Source of the DNA: Paraburkholderia acidisoli
GTDB taxonomy: Bacteria; Pseudomonadota; Gammaproteobacteria; Burkholderiales; Burkholderiaceae
Length of the DNA stretch: 64,000 bases
Assembly: GCF_009789675.1 (NCBI RefSeq)
Contig: NZ_CP046916.1
Location: forward strand, 682,001 to 746,000
Reading direction: 5' to 3'
The position numbers were made by a program, and so were the translations under genes. Below, one piece after another: positions 7,220-13,664 of the stretch. How positions within the stretch are numbered: the first letter of the stretch is position 1; each line of letters starts with the position of its first letter. Below the pieces are notes generated by a model that saw only the letters and a list, made by a program, of their open reading frames with translations, was not told the origin of the DNA and ran no database searches.

Positions 7220-7611
7220 CAGATCGCGAACTGTTGGAGTTGGCGGCGCACGCGGCGAAGTTCCGCGTGCATGGCTGGATTGGCGAGAAATTCTATGTAA
7301 TCAATCCGCCAAACCCAGCCGCACATTACGATCCGTTTTCGTGGTCGCCGCTCGACGATGATGGGGATGCGTTGCGACTGGCCGTGAAGTTGGGGGTATG
7401 CCTCGAAACGGCGGCATCTATAGAGGTGGGCACATTTACTTATGCCGGGGTCACTGAAGGCGAATATGAGTCTGGGGTTGAAGCGTGGTATGTGACTAAA
7501 GAAGCAGTCACAATTACGGCTCAAGAGGTCTACGGCTCTGATCCATGTGCCGCCACACGCCGAGCTATTGTCCGTGCGGCCGCCGAAATCGCGAGGGCAC
7601 AAGCGCAGTAA
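7216..7611 (+). CDS. Phage hypothetical protein (LDDDGDALRLAVKLGV type)
   Basis: This 131-residue protein starts with GTG 7216 in the overlap with the previous frame. It reads MTDRELLELAAHAAKFRV, then NPAAHYDPFSWSPLDDDGDA and LRLAVKLGV, a segment that recurs in phage early-region proteins. The C-terminus is an Ala-rich helix (CAATRRAIVRAAAEIARAQ). Family function is unknown. It is the last gene before the excision/integration module. Confidence 0.75.
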   Translation: MTDRELLELAAHAAKFRVHGWIGEKFYVINPPNPAAHYDPFSWSPLDDDGDALRLAVKLGVCLETAASIEVGTFTYAGVTEGEYESGVEAWYVTKEAVTITAQEVYGSDPCAATRRAIVRAAAEIARAQAQ

Positions 7612-7665
7612 TGGAAGCAGCGTTGGAAAAATTCTGGCCGCGACAAAGGCGGCGTGGGAGATCAA

Positions 7666-7863
7666 ATGAAAGTCTTGCTCGGAGATTGGCTCGAATCACA
7701 ATTCAGCCCAGCACCCGCCATTCGGACGGCTCGCACGTGGATCAAACAGGGGCGGATTTTTCCGCCGCCTACCAAAGTAGGCCGGTCCTATTATGTGGAG
7801 CAGGATGCCGTATTCAATGACGGCACCGCACGACCTCGACTTGCAGATCGCATTCCTCAATGA
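7666..7863 (+). CDS. xis: Excisionase-like protein
   Basis: This 65-residue protein has start ATG 7666 behind GGGAG (7656-7660). It has the layout of the Exc/Xis family: a short helix (VLLGDWLESQF), a winged-helix turn (PAIRTARTWIKQGRIFPPP) and a strand KVGRSYYVEQDAVF. The WxxxGRIxPPPxxxGRxYxV pattern is diagnostic. Such proteins bend attachment-site DNA and steer the integrase towards excision. Its stop overlaps the ATG of the integrase N-terminal segment by ATGA, the usual xis-int arrangement. Gene symbol by function. Confidence 0.8.
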   Translation: MKVLLGDWLESQFSPAPAIRTARTWIKQGRIFPPPTKVGRSYYVEQDAVFNDGTARPRLADRIPQ

Positions 7864-7952
7864 GCCCAAGACCTCGAATCAAGAAGCGCTCCAATTGGCC
7901 GGAAAACCTCCACGAACCACGGCCCGGCTATTTCACGGCGCGACCCACGTGA
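7860..7952 (+). pseudogene. N-terminal fragment of integrase, out of frame
   Basis: ATG 7860 (in the xis stop) reads PRPRIKKRSNWPENLHEPRP then GYFT and ends at TGA 7950-7952. In the +1 frame from 7939 the sequence reads RDPRDKKTHILGRIPLAQAI and runs without a stop into the integrase. Joined, this gives the arm-binding N-terminal domain of lambda-type integrases (GYF-x-W-RDPR-x-K). A 2-base loss, for example of TG in an ancestral ACGTGGCGC, would restore the frame. Confidence 0.6.
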
Positions 7953-7983
7953 CAAGAAAACTCACATTCTCGGGCGCATCCCC

Positions 7984-8937
7984 TTGGCGCAAGCGATTCA
8001 CGAGGTAACTGAAGCCAACGTGATTGTTGCCAAAGGAAAGGTCACGAAAACGCTTGCCGAGCGGATTTCGGAAGAGGGCAAGACGGTGACCGACCTGATC
8101 GCCAGAATGTCGACTGACATTAAGGCGAGCACCCTGGCATCGCGCAAGTATCACGACGAAGAAATTAAGCGAGCATTCGGGAGCAAGGAGTGCAGAGACC
8201 TAACGGTAACGGACGCGTCGGATCTGGTCGAAGCGCTCAGGGAACGAGGTAAGTTGCGATGGGCACAAGCGGTTCGAACCCGTCTTATAAAAGTCTGCGC
8301 GAAGGGCGTCGCTCTAGGCTGGATGGAAAAAAACGTAGCAGAAATCACAGAAAAGGTTGCGGTTAAGGTCCAGCGCCAGCGCCTGACATTGGACCAATTC
8401 AACCTGATCTTCGAGAAGGCACCCGAAATCGCCGACTGGCTACAGGACGCCATGCTTTTAGCCCTAGTCTCCGGGCAAGATCGATCCACAGTAGGGCTGT
8501 GGCGACGCGACTGGATTGAGGGCCATGTTGTGGTGGCGAAGCGCATCAAGACAGGCGTGCAGATCGCGATTCCGCTTAAACTGAAGATGAAGGCAATTGA
8601 CATGTCGCTGGAGGATGTCATCGAACGCTGCCGTTCAAGTGGAATCGAATCCGAATATTTGATTCATCATCGAAAGGCACATGGCTCTGTTGTGGCTGGC
8701 TCGCCTGTGAGATATCAGAGTTTTTCTCAGGCGTTCGCGGATGCTAGAACACTGGCTGGGATTGAAGGGGACAATGTGCCCACCTTCCACGAGATCCGCA
8801 GTCTTTCGAAGCGCTTATACCTTGATCAGGGCGGCGTCGACACGAAAGCGCTGCTTGGTCACAGCAATGATGCAACGGCTGACCTATACGCGAACGCTCG
8901 AGGAATTGAGCCTGTCAAGGTGAAGTACGACGGCTAA
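7984..8937 (+). CDS. int: Lambda-type tyrosine integrase (main part)
   Basis: This 317-residue open frame holds the core-binding and catalytic domains. The SGQDRSTVGLWRRDW segment would carry the first catalytic Arg and RIKTGVQIAIPL the beta-hairpin Lys. FHEIRSLSKRL supplies HxxR, LLGH the second His, and ADLYA the nucleophilic Tyr. The C-terminus ARGIEPVKVKY matches a phage integrase subfamily. ATG 7984 is probably internal: the arm-binding domain is encoded upstream at 7860-7983 but needs a frame change near 7938. If the frameshift is real the enzyme would lack its N-terminal arm domain and the prophage might be locked in place. Mean GC is lower than in the flanking chromosome. Confidence 0.85.
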   Translation: MAQAIHEVTEANVIVAKGKVTKTLAERISEEGKTVTDLIARMSTDIKASTLASRKYHDEEIKRAFGSKECRDLTVTDASDLVEALRERGKLRWAQAVRTRLIKVCAKGVALGWMEKNVAEITEKVAVKVQRQRLTLDQFNLIFEKAPEIADWLQDAMLLALVSGQDRSTVGLWRRDWIEGHVVVAKRIKTGVQIAIPLKLKMKAIDMSLEDVIERCRSSGIESEYLIHHRKAHGSVVAGSPVRYQSFSQAFADARTLAGIEGDNVPTFHEIRSLSKRLYLDQGGVDTKALLGHSNDATADLYANARGIEPVKVKYDG

Positions 8938-8939
8938 AT

Positions 8940-9000
8940 CGCTTGTCTTATTTTGAACAAGTATTGAACGATTGTTGAACGAGCCAAAGCCGGACAAGCG
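8940..9000 (+). other. Candidate attachment-site region with phased repeats
   Basis: Immediately after the integrase, CGCTTGTC (8940-8947) and GACAAGCG (8993-9000) form an exact 8-bp inverted repeat. Between them TTGAAC occurs three times at exactly 11-bp steps (8953, 8964, 8975). Such helically phased repeats next to int suggest integrase arm or accessory-factor sites. The crossover core itself is not identified. Confidence 0.45.
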
Positions 9001-9602
9001 TTTGCGCCCCGACATGCATATCCTACCTGCATGCGCGGGCGGCCGAAGCCGCGCGCTGGCGCGGGATCTTTGCGCCGGACCGGCTCAACGTGGGGCTGGT
9101 GTGGGCGGGCAATCCGCGCGCGGATCAGGCGGCGTCGAACGCCATCGACCAGCGCCGCTCGCTCGACGCGGCCGCGTTCCTGCCGTTGTTGCACACGCCC
9201 GGCGTGCGCTTCGTGAGCCTGCAACTGGGCGAGACCACGCGCCCGCGGATCGAGGCGTTGCCCGCCTCCGTGCGTCCGCTCGATCCCATGGGCGAAGTGC
9301 GCGATTTCGCCGATACGGCGGCCATCGTCGCGGCGCTCGATCTCGTGATTACCGTCGATACGTCGATGGCGCATCTCGCGGGCGCGCTCGGCAAGCCGGT
9401 GTGGGTGCTTTCGCGTTACGCGGCGTGCTGGCGCTGGTTCGAGGACCGCGACGACTCGCCGTGGTATCCACGCACGCGTGTGTTTCGCCAAACGCGCCGC
9501 GACGCGTGGGACGACGCGCTCGCCAACGTGGAGGCGGCGCTGCGCGCGCTGGCCGCATCGACATCGACATCGACATCGGCATCAAAACCGGCAAAGCGCT
9601 GA
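8979..9602 (+). pseudogene. 5'-truncated TPR-type glycosyltransferase
   Basis: A reading frame open from 8979 becomes recognisable at about 9018 (YLHARAAEAARWRGIFAPDR, LNVGLVWAGNPRADQ). It continues RRSLDAAAFLPLL, VRFVSLQLG, LVITVDTSMAHLAGALGKPV and WVL, the C-terminal catalytic half of tetratricopeptide-repeat glycosyltransferases of the GT9/GT41-like type. About 180 residues remain; the TPR region is missing and the gene abuts the prophage end. The simplest reading is that the element inserted in this gene and the 5' part lies beyond the left window edge. A GTG at 9090 is the only evident start and is probably not used. In Burkholderiaceae such genes often sit near flagellin loci. Confidence 0.7.
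9560..9583 (+). repeat. Short (GACATC) hexamer tract
   Basis: Three perfect GACATC units plus one GGCATC lie in the last codons of the truncated glycosyltransferase, encoding a Ser/Thr tail (STSTSTSAS). The same hexamer occurs ten times at 23617-23676. Confidence 0.8.
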
Positions 9603-9612
9603 GTCGCGCGGC

Positions 9613-11040
9613 TCAGGCCGCCATCGACGCCATGAAGACGCGCCGGTAATTGCCGCCGAGCAATTGCGCCGTTTCGGCCTGCGTGAAGCCCGCGGCCAGC
9701 AGCGCGTTGCCGAGCGCGGGCAACTGCTCGTAGCTGCGGAACACGGGCGGGGCAATGAAGCCGAGCATGTCGGTGCCAAGACCCACGTGGTCCACGCCCA
9801 CGATATCGGCCATGCGCCGGAAGCCGTGCGCCATCGCCGTCAAATCGTGGAAGCTGCCCGAGCTGGGCCACACGCCGATCACGCCGCCCGTTTGCGCAAC
9901 CGCGCGCGCATGGTCGGCCGTGATCAGGCGGCTGCGCGCGCCGGGGTGCGTGGCAAGCGCGGTGTGCGAGAGCACGAGCGGTTTCGTGGTGACATCGGCG
10001 GCGCGCTTCACGAGATCGAAGGTGCCGTGCGCCACGTCCACGACCATGCCGAGCGCGTTGCAACGGCGCACCACGTTCGCGCCGAAATCGGTGAGACCGC
10101 CGTGCACGGGCGCCTCGGTCTGGATGTCGCCGAGTTCGTTCACGCGGTAATGCGTGAGCTGCAAATGCCGCAGGCGATGCTGCGTATAGGCCTCGTCCAC
10201 GCGATCGACCTCGCCTTCGAGAAAGTCCGCGCCTTCCGCCGCGATGATGATGCGCGGTTGCGGCGCCGGAGCCGCGGCCAGATCGCTCGCCGAAGTCACC
10301 ACGCCCAGCTGCTCGCGCGCGACGATCTCGTTCGCGCGCGTGAATTCCTCTTGCGACAACTGGTACAACTCGCCGGGCGCGGGCGTGCGCCACGCCTCGA
10401 AGCGCTTGCGGTCGGCGGACACGCGCGTGACGACCGTGTCGGTCACGATCGCGAGGCAGATCACGTTCATGCCGCCCGCGCGCATCTGCGCGCTCACGGG
10501 CAGAAACGGCCGGTTCGCGCCAATGGCGGGATTGCGCGAAACGATCACGCGGCCCGCGTGGCTGTGCATGTCGATGGTGAGCGCGTCGGGTGAGGCGCGC
10601 CACGGCGGCGTGTCTGGACTGGCGGCTTCGGCTTCCGTGTAATGGGCGAAGCGGCCCGGCGCGCACGCGGCCAGGCTCAACGCGGCGCCGGCGGCGAGGA
10701 ACGCGCGGCGCGTCATGGGCGCGCTCGCGGAAGACAGCACGGCCGCGTCCATGCGGTAGCGCCAGCCCGCCGGGTCGTCGTGCAGGCGGGAGAGACGCCC
10801 GCGTAACGTCACGGGGCCGTCGTGCAACGCGATGGGGGCGAGCGCATAAGCTTCCACGCAGCTCGACGGATCGTGCGGCACGCAGCCGCCGCAGCACGGC
10901 TCGTTCGCGCTGAGCAGGAAATAACCGGCGGTTGCGGCTTCGGTGTCGAGTGGAATCAGCCAGCCAGTGAGTTCGAGTTCGGTGGATTCGTTTTGCGCGA
11001 CAACGTTTTCGCGGATGGCGTTCCAGATGTCGATGGGCAT
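9613..11040 (-). CDS. Membrane dipeptidase (peptidase M19) with N-terminal extension
   Basis: This 475-residue protein's residues from about 150 form an M19 (renal dipeptidase-like) metallopeptidase: IDMHSHAGRV supplies the first metal His residues, IIIAAEGADFLEG the bridging Glu, LQLTHYRVNELGD and LVLSHTALATH further His ligands, and VGLGTDMLG the late Asp. It would hydrolyse dipeptides in a Zn-dependent reaction. Residue 109 is an internal Met starting TRRAFLAAGAALSLAACA, a perfect Tat/lipoprotein-like signal (ATG at 10716). The 108 residues before it (ELTGWLIPLD..., CCGGCVP) look like a separate small domain resembling DUF3299. Either translation starts at 10716 or two genes have fused. 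Confidence 0.8.
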   Translation of the reverse strand: MPIDIWNAIRENVVAQNESTELELTGWLIPLDTEAATAGYFLLSANEPCCGGCVPHDPSSCVEAYALAPIALHDGPVTLRGRLSRLHDDPAGWRYRMDAAVLSSASAPMTRRAFLAAGAALSLAACAPGRFAHYTEAEAASPDTPPWRASPDALTIDMHSHAGRVIVSRNPAIGANRPFLPVSAQMRAGGMNVICLAIVTDTVVTRVSADRKRFEAWRTPAPGELYQLSQEEFTRANEIVAREQLGVVTSASDLAAAPAPQPRIIIAAEGADFLEGEVDRVDEAYTQHRLRHLQLTHYRVNELGDIQTEAPVHGGLTDFGANVVRRCNALGMVVDVAHGTFDLVKRAADVTTKPLVLSHTALATHPGARSRLITADHARAVAQTGGVIGVWPSSGSFHDLTAMAHGFRRMADIVGVDHVGLGTDMLGFIAPPVFRSYEQLPALGNALLAAGFTQAETAQLLGGNYRRVFMASMAA

Positions 11041-11301
11041 GGCACAAGCCGCTGATCGGCGTTAATTACATCAATGAAAGGATAGGCGCACGTTTCAATC
11101 ATTTTTCCTGGCGGAAGGGATTAAAACCGGAAAGCAGAATCCATTCAATCGAATCGTGCCGGAGCCCAATCTATAACCCTTTACGCGGGCGTTATGAGAG
11201 CGCTTGTCAAGCACGCCGGGCTCACAATTAGTTCCACCTCAAATAAGCTTCTGGTTTACCAGATAGTTGTCCGATAGCCCTAAAAATCCCTCCAAAGCCA
11301 C

Positions 11302-11328
11302 TCAAGCCTCACGGTCTCGCGCCGTTAA
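11302..11328 (+). promoter_or_regulatory. FliA (sigma-28)-like promoter
   Basis: TCAAGCCT (11302-11309), an 11-base spacer, then GCCGTTAA (11321-11328) match the flagellar sigma-28 layout TAAAGTTT-N11-GCCGATAA at 5/8 and 7/8 positions. It lies about 50 bases before the HDOD gene, which is followed by cheV. The rest of the 11041-11376 gap shows no gene. Confidence 0.5.
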
Positions 11329-11376
11329 TTCGGGAAGGCTCAGATGTCTTGCGGACGCATCCGCCAGGGAGGATGA

Positions 11377-12543
11377 ATGGGCGGTATGCCGGCGAATGGC
11401 AATTCTCAGAGGATTGCACGCCAACCGATTACCGATGTGAAAGGGCGGCTCATGGGTTACGAGCTGTTGTTCCGCGATGCCAACGCCGACGTGGCGCTCA
11501 TCAACGACGCCGTGGCGAGCACCAACGCCGTGGTCGAACGCGCGCTGGGCGGTATCGGTCTCGACGCCATTTCGTCGGGGAAGGACTGCTACCTCAACTG
11601 CACCACCGAATTCCTGCAGTCGCCGGTGATCGACCTGTTGCCGCCGGACCGCTTCGTGCTCGAAATCCTCGAAACCTGCAAGCCGGGCCCGGCGCTCTAC
11701 GCGCTTTGCAAGGCGCTGCGCGCGAAAGGCTTCCGCCTCGCGCTCGACGACGTGCGCGAGCTGCCGCCGTTGCTGCGCCAGATGCTGCCCGTCATCGACA
11801 TCGTCAAGCTCGACTGGCTGGAGATCGCACCGGCCGACCGTTTGCCGATGGCGCGCGAACTCACGGCGCAGGGCATTGTCGTGCTCGCGGAAAAAATCGA
11901 GGACGCGCGCGAGTTCGAACTGGCGCGCGACGCCGGTTGCCAGCTGTTTCAGGGCTATTACTTCAGCCGCCCCGAAGTGTTTCCGGTGCGCGCCGTGCAG
12001 CCGCATTTCGCGGCGGTGCTCGACGTCATGCATTTGCTGATGAACGGCGCGCCGTACCGGCAACTCGCCGACGCGTTGCTGCGCACGCCCGCGCTGCTCG
12101 CGCAACTGCTGCGGCTCGCGTCGAGCGGGGCCGTGGGGCAGGCGTGGAAGGGCAATCTCGGGTCGATCGACGCGGCGCTGATGCTGGTCGGCACGGAGCG
12201 GCTGCTGCAATGGTGCGGCCTGCTCATGTACTCCGACCGCCTGCCGACCGGCGACGATCCGCTCGCGCAGCTCGCGCTCGAGCGCGCGGGCTGGATGCGC
12301 GAACGGATCGAAGAGACGCATCCCGACGACGAGTCGCTGGCGCGCCGCGCGGTGCTGGCCGGGTCGCTTTCGCTGCTGCACGTGGCGCACGGCGCGTCGG
12401 CCTCGACGTTCTGGCAGGGCGTGCGGCTCGCCGACGACGTGCACGCCGCGCTGGTCGACCGCAGCGGCCCGATCGGCCAGGCGCTCGCCGACGCCGAGTC
12501 GAACGAGCGGCAATGCGACTCGACCTCGTTCAGCGCCGCGTGA
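11377..12543 (+). CDS. HDOD protein with degenerate EAL domain (YuxH-like)
   Basis: This 388-residue protein begins with a GGGAGGATGA site before ATG 11377. Residues about 10-200 follow the EAL fold (RQPITDVKGRLMGYELLFRD, FVLEILE, RLALDDV, IVKLDWLE, VLAEKIED, CQLFQGYYFSRP) but the signature reads ELL instead of EAL and several metal ligands are changed. Residues 205-370 form an HDOD domain (LLRLASSGAVG, WKGNLGSIDAALMLVGTERL). The YuxH-type architecture is usually regulatory rather than a working phosphodiesterase. It is followed by cheV with a 77-base gap and probably shares the FliA-like promoter, suggesting a motility signalling role. Confidence 0.85.
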   Translation: MGGMPANGNSQRIARQPITDVKGRLMGYELLFRDANADVALINDAVASTNAVVERALGGIGLDAISSGKDCYLNCTTEFLQSPVIDLLPPDRFVLEILETCKPGPALYALCKALRAKGFRLALDDVRELPPLLRQMLPVIDIVKLDWLEIAPADRLPMARELTAQGIVVLAEKIEDAREFELARDAGCQLFQGYYFSRPEVFPVRAVQPHFAAVLDVMHLLMNGAPYRQLADALLRTPALLAQLLRLASSGAVGQAWKGNLGSIDAALMLVGTERLLQWCGLLMYSDRLPTGDDPLAQLALERAGWMRERIEETHPDDESLARRAVLAGSLSLLHVAHGASASTFWQGVRLADDVHAALVDRSGPIGQALADAESNERQCDSTSFSAA

Positions 12544-12620
12544 GTCGAAACGGCAATGCAAACGAATCGCCTCTGAAAACGCCGCGGAAAAAACCGCAAC
12601 CGAATCCCCGTTAGATCGAT

Positions 12621-13586
12621 ATGGACTACAAAGTGAAAGCATCCCAGCATGGCGTGGACGAGCGCACGACGCTCACCAGCAACAACCGCCTCGAGTTGCT
12701 GCTGTTCCGCCTGGGTTCGGCGCGCAAGGGCGCGGCGCGCGGCCTGTACGGCATCAACGTGTTCAAGATCCGCGAGATCGTGACGATGCCGGAACTCACG
12801 CCGATCGCCGGTGCGCCCGAGCATCTCGCGGGTGCGGTGGATATTCGCGGCCAGATCATTCCGGTGATCGACATTGGCTCGATGATCGGTTCGGTGTCCG
12901 ACAAGCCGCCCGGCATTCTGCTCGTGACGGAATTCTCGCGCGGCACCCAGGCGTTCGCCGTGGAGGAAGTGGAGGACATCGTGCGGCTCGAATGGCGCGA
13001 AGTGCTGAGCGCGGAATCGAGCGGCACCACGGGTTACGTCACGGGCGTGGCGCGCATCGATCCGGGCACCGAGAACGCGCGCCTCGCGCAATTGCTCGAC
13101 GTCGAGCAGATCATGCGCGACGCGTTCCCCGAGCAGCATTCCGAAGTCAGCTCCGACGCCGTGGGCGCGGCCGTGCGTCTCGCGGGCGGCCGCATTCTCG
13201 CCGCCGACGATTCCGGCTTCGCGCGCGCGCTCATCGGCCAGGCGCTCACCGCGCTCGAAGTGCCGCACGTGATCGCGCACAACGGCCAGGCCGCGTGGGA
13301 ATTGCTGGAGAAACTCGCCGACGAGGCGCAAGCCGAAGGCATGCCGGTGCGCGACAAGGTGTCGCTCGTCATCACCGACCTCGAAATGCCCGAGATGGAC
13401 GGCTTCATGCTCACGCGCAAGATCAAGTCGGATCAGCGCCTCAAGCATGTGCCCGTGATCATTCATTCGTCGTTGTCGGGCAGCGCGAACGAAGCGCATG
13501 CGCGCAATGCGGGCGCGAACGGCTATATCGCGAAGTTCGCGCCGGCCGAGTTGTCGGCGGCCATTCGCAAGGCGCTGGCGGCCTGA
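12621..13586 (+). CDS. cheV: Chemotaxis coupling protein CheV (CheW + receiver)
   Basis: This 321-residue protein has a CheW domain at residues 20-165 (GLYGINVFKIREIVTMPELT, GAVDIRGQIIPVIDI, FAVEEVEDIVRLEW) and a receiver domain at 190-320. The receiver has an ILAADDSGFARALIG acidic pocket, VITDLEMPEMDGF with the phospho-acceptor Asp, VIIHSSLSG and the conserved Lys in GYIAKFAP. CheV couples chemoreceptors to CheA and tunes signalling by phosphorylation. ATG 12621 follows the HDOD gene and the pair is probably cotranscribed. A convergent esterase gene follows. Confidence 0.93.
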   Translation: MDYKVKASQHGVDERTTLTSNNRLELLLFRLGSARKGAARGLYGINVFKIREIVTMPELTPIAGAPEHLAGAVDIRGQIIPVIDIGSMIGSVSDKPPGILLVTEFSRGTQAFAVEEVEDIVRLEWREVLSAESSGTTGYVTGVARIDPGTENARLAQLLDVEQIMRDAFPEQHSEVSSDAVGAAVRLAGGRILAADDSGFARALIGQALTALEVPHVIAHNGQAAWELLEKLADEAQAEGMPVRDKVSLVITDLEMPEMDGFMLTRKIKSDQRLKHVPVIIHSSLSGSANEAHARNAGANGYIAKFAPAELSAAIRKALAA

Positions 13587-13598
13587 GCCGCTTTCGAT

Positions 13599-13630
13599 CG
13601 GGCACGCGGCGCTTCAGCGCTGCCTGCCCG
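13599..13630 (+). terminator. Stem-loop between convergent genes
   Basis: CGGGCA (13599-13604) pairs with TGCCCG (13625-13630), with an inner GCGC/GCGC pair. It sits between the convergent cheV and tannase-family genes. There is no long T tract, so it could act as a weak or bidirectional terminator. Confidence 0.4.
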
Positions 13631-13664
13631 ACGCCTGATCGACGAAACCCCTTGCGCGCCCCCT

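Noticed and set aside
1..8937. Template repeat or reverse transcriptase for the candidate DGR
   Set aside because: I looked for an adenine-rich copy of the 90-base blocks and for a reverse transcriptase and found neither in the window.
8938..9030. tRNA gene as prophage attachment site
   Set aside because: No cloverleaf or conserved T-loop sequence is visible at the junction.
11377..12543. Active c-di-GMP phosphodiesterase
   Set aside because: The EAL signature is ELL and metal ligands are altered, so only a regulatory role is supported.
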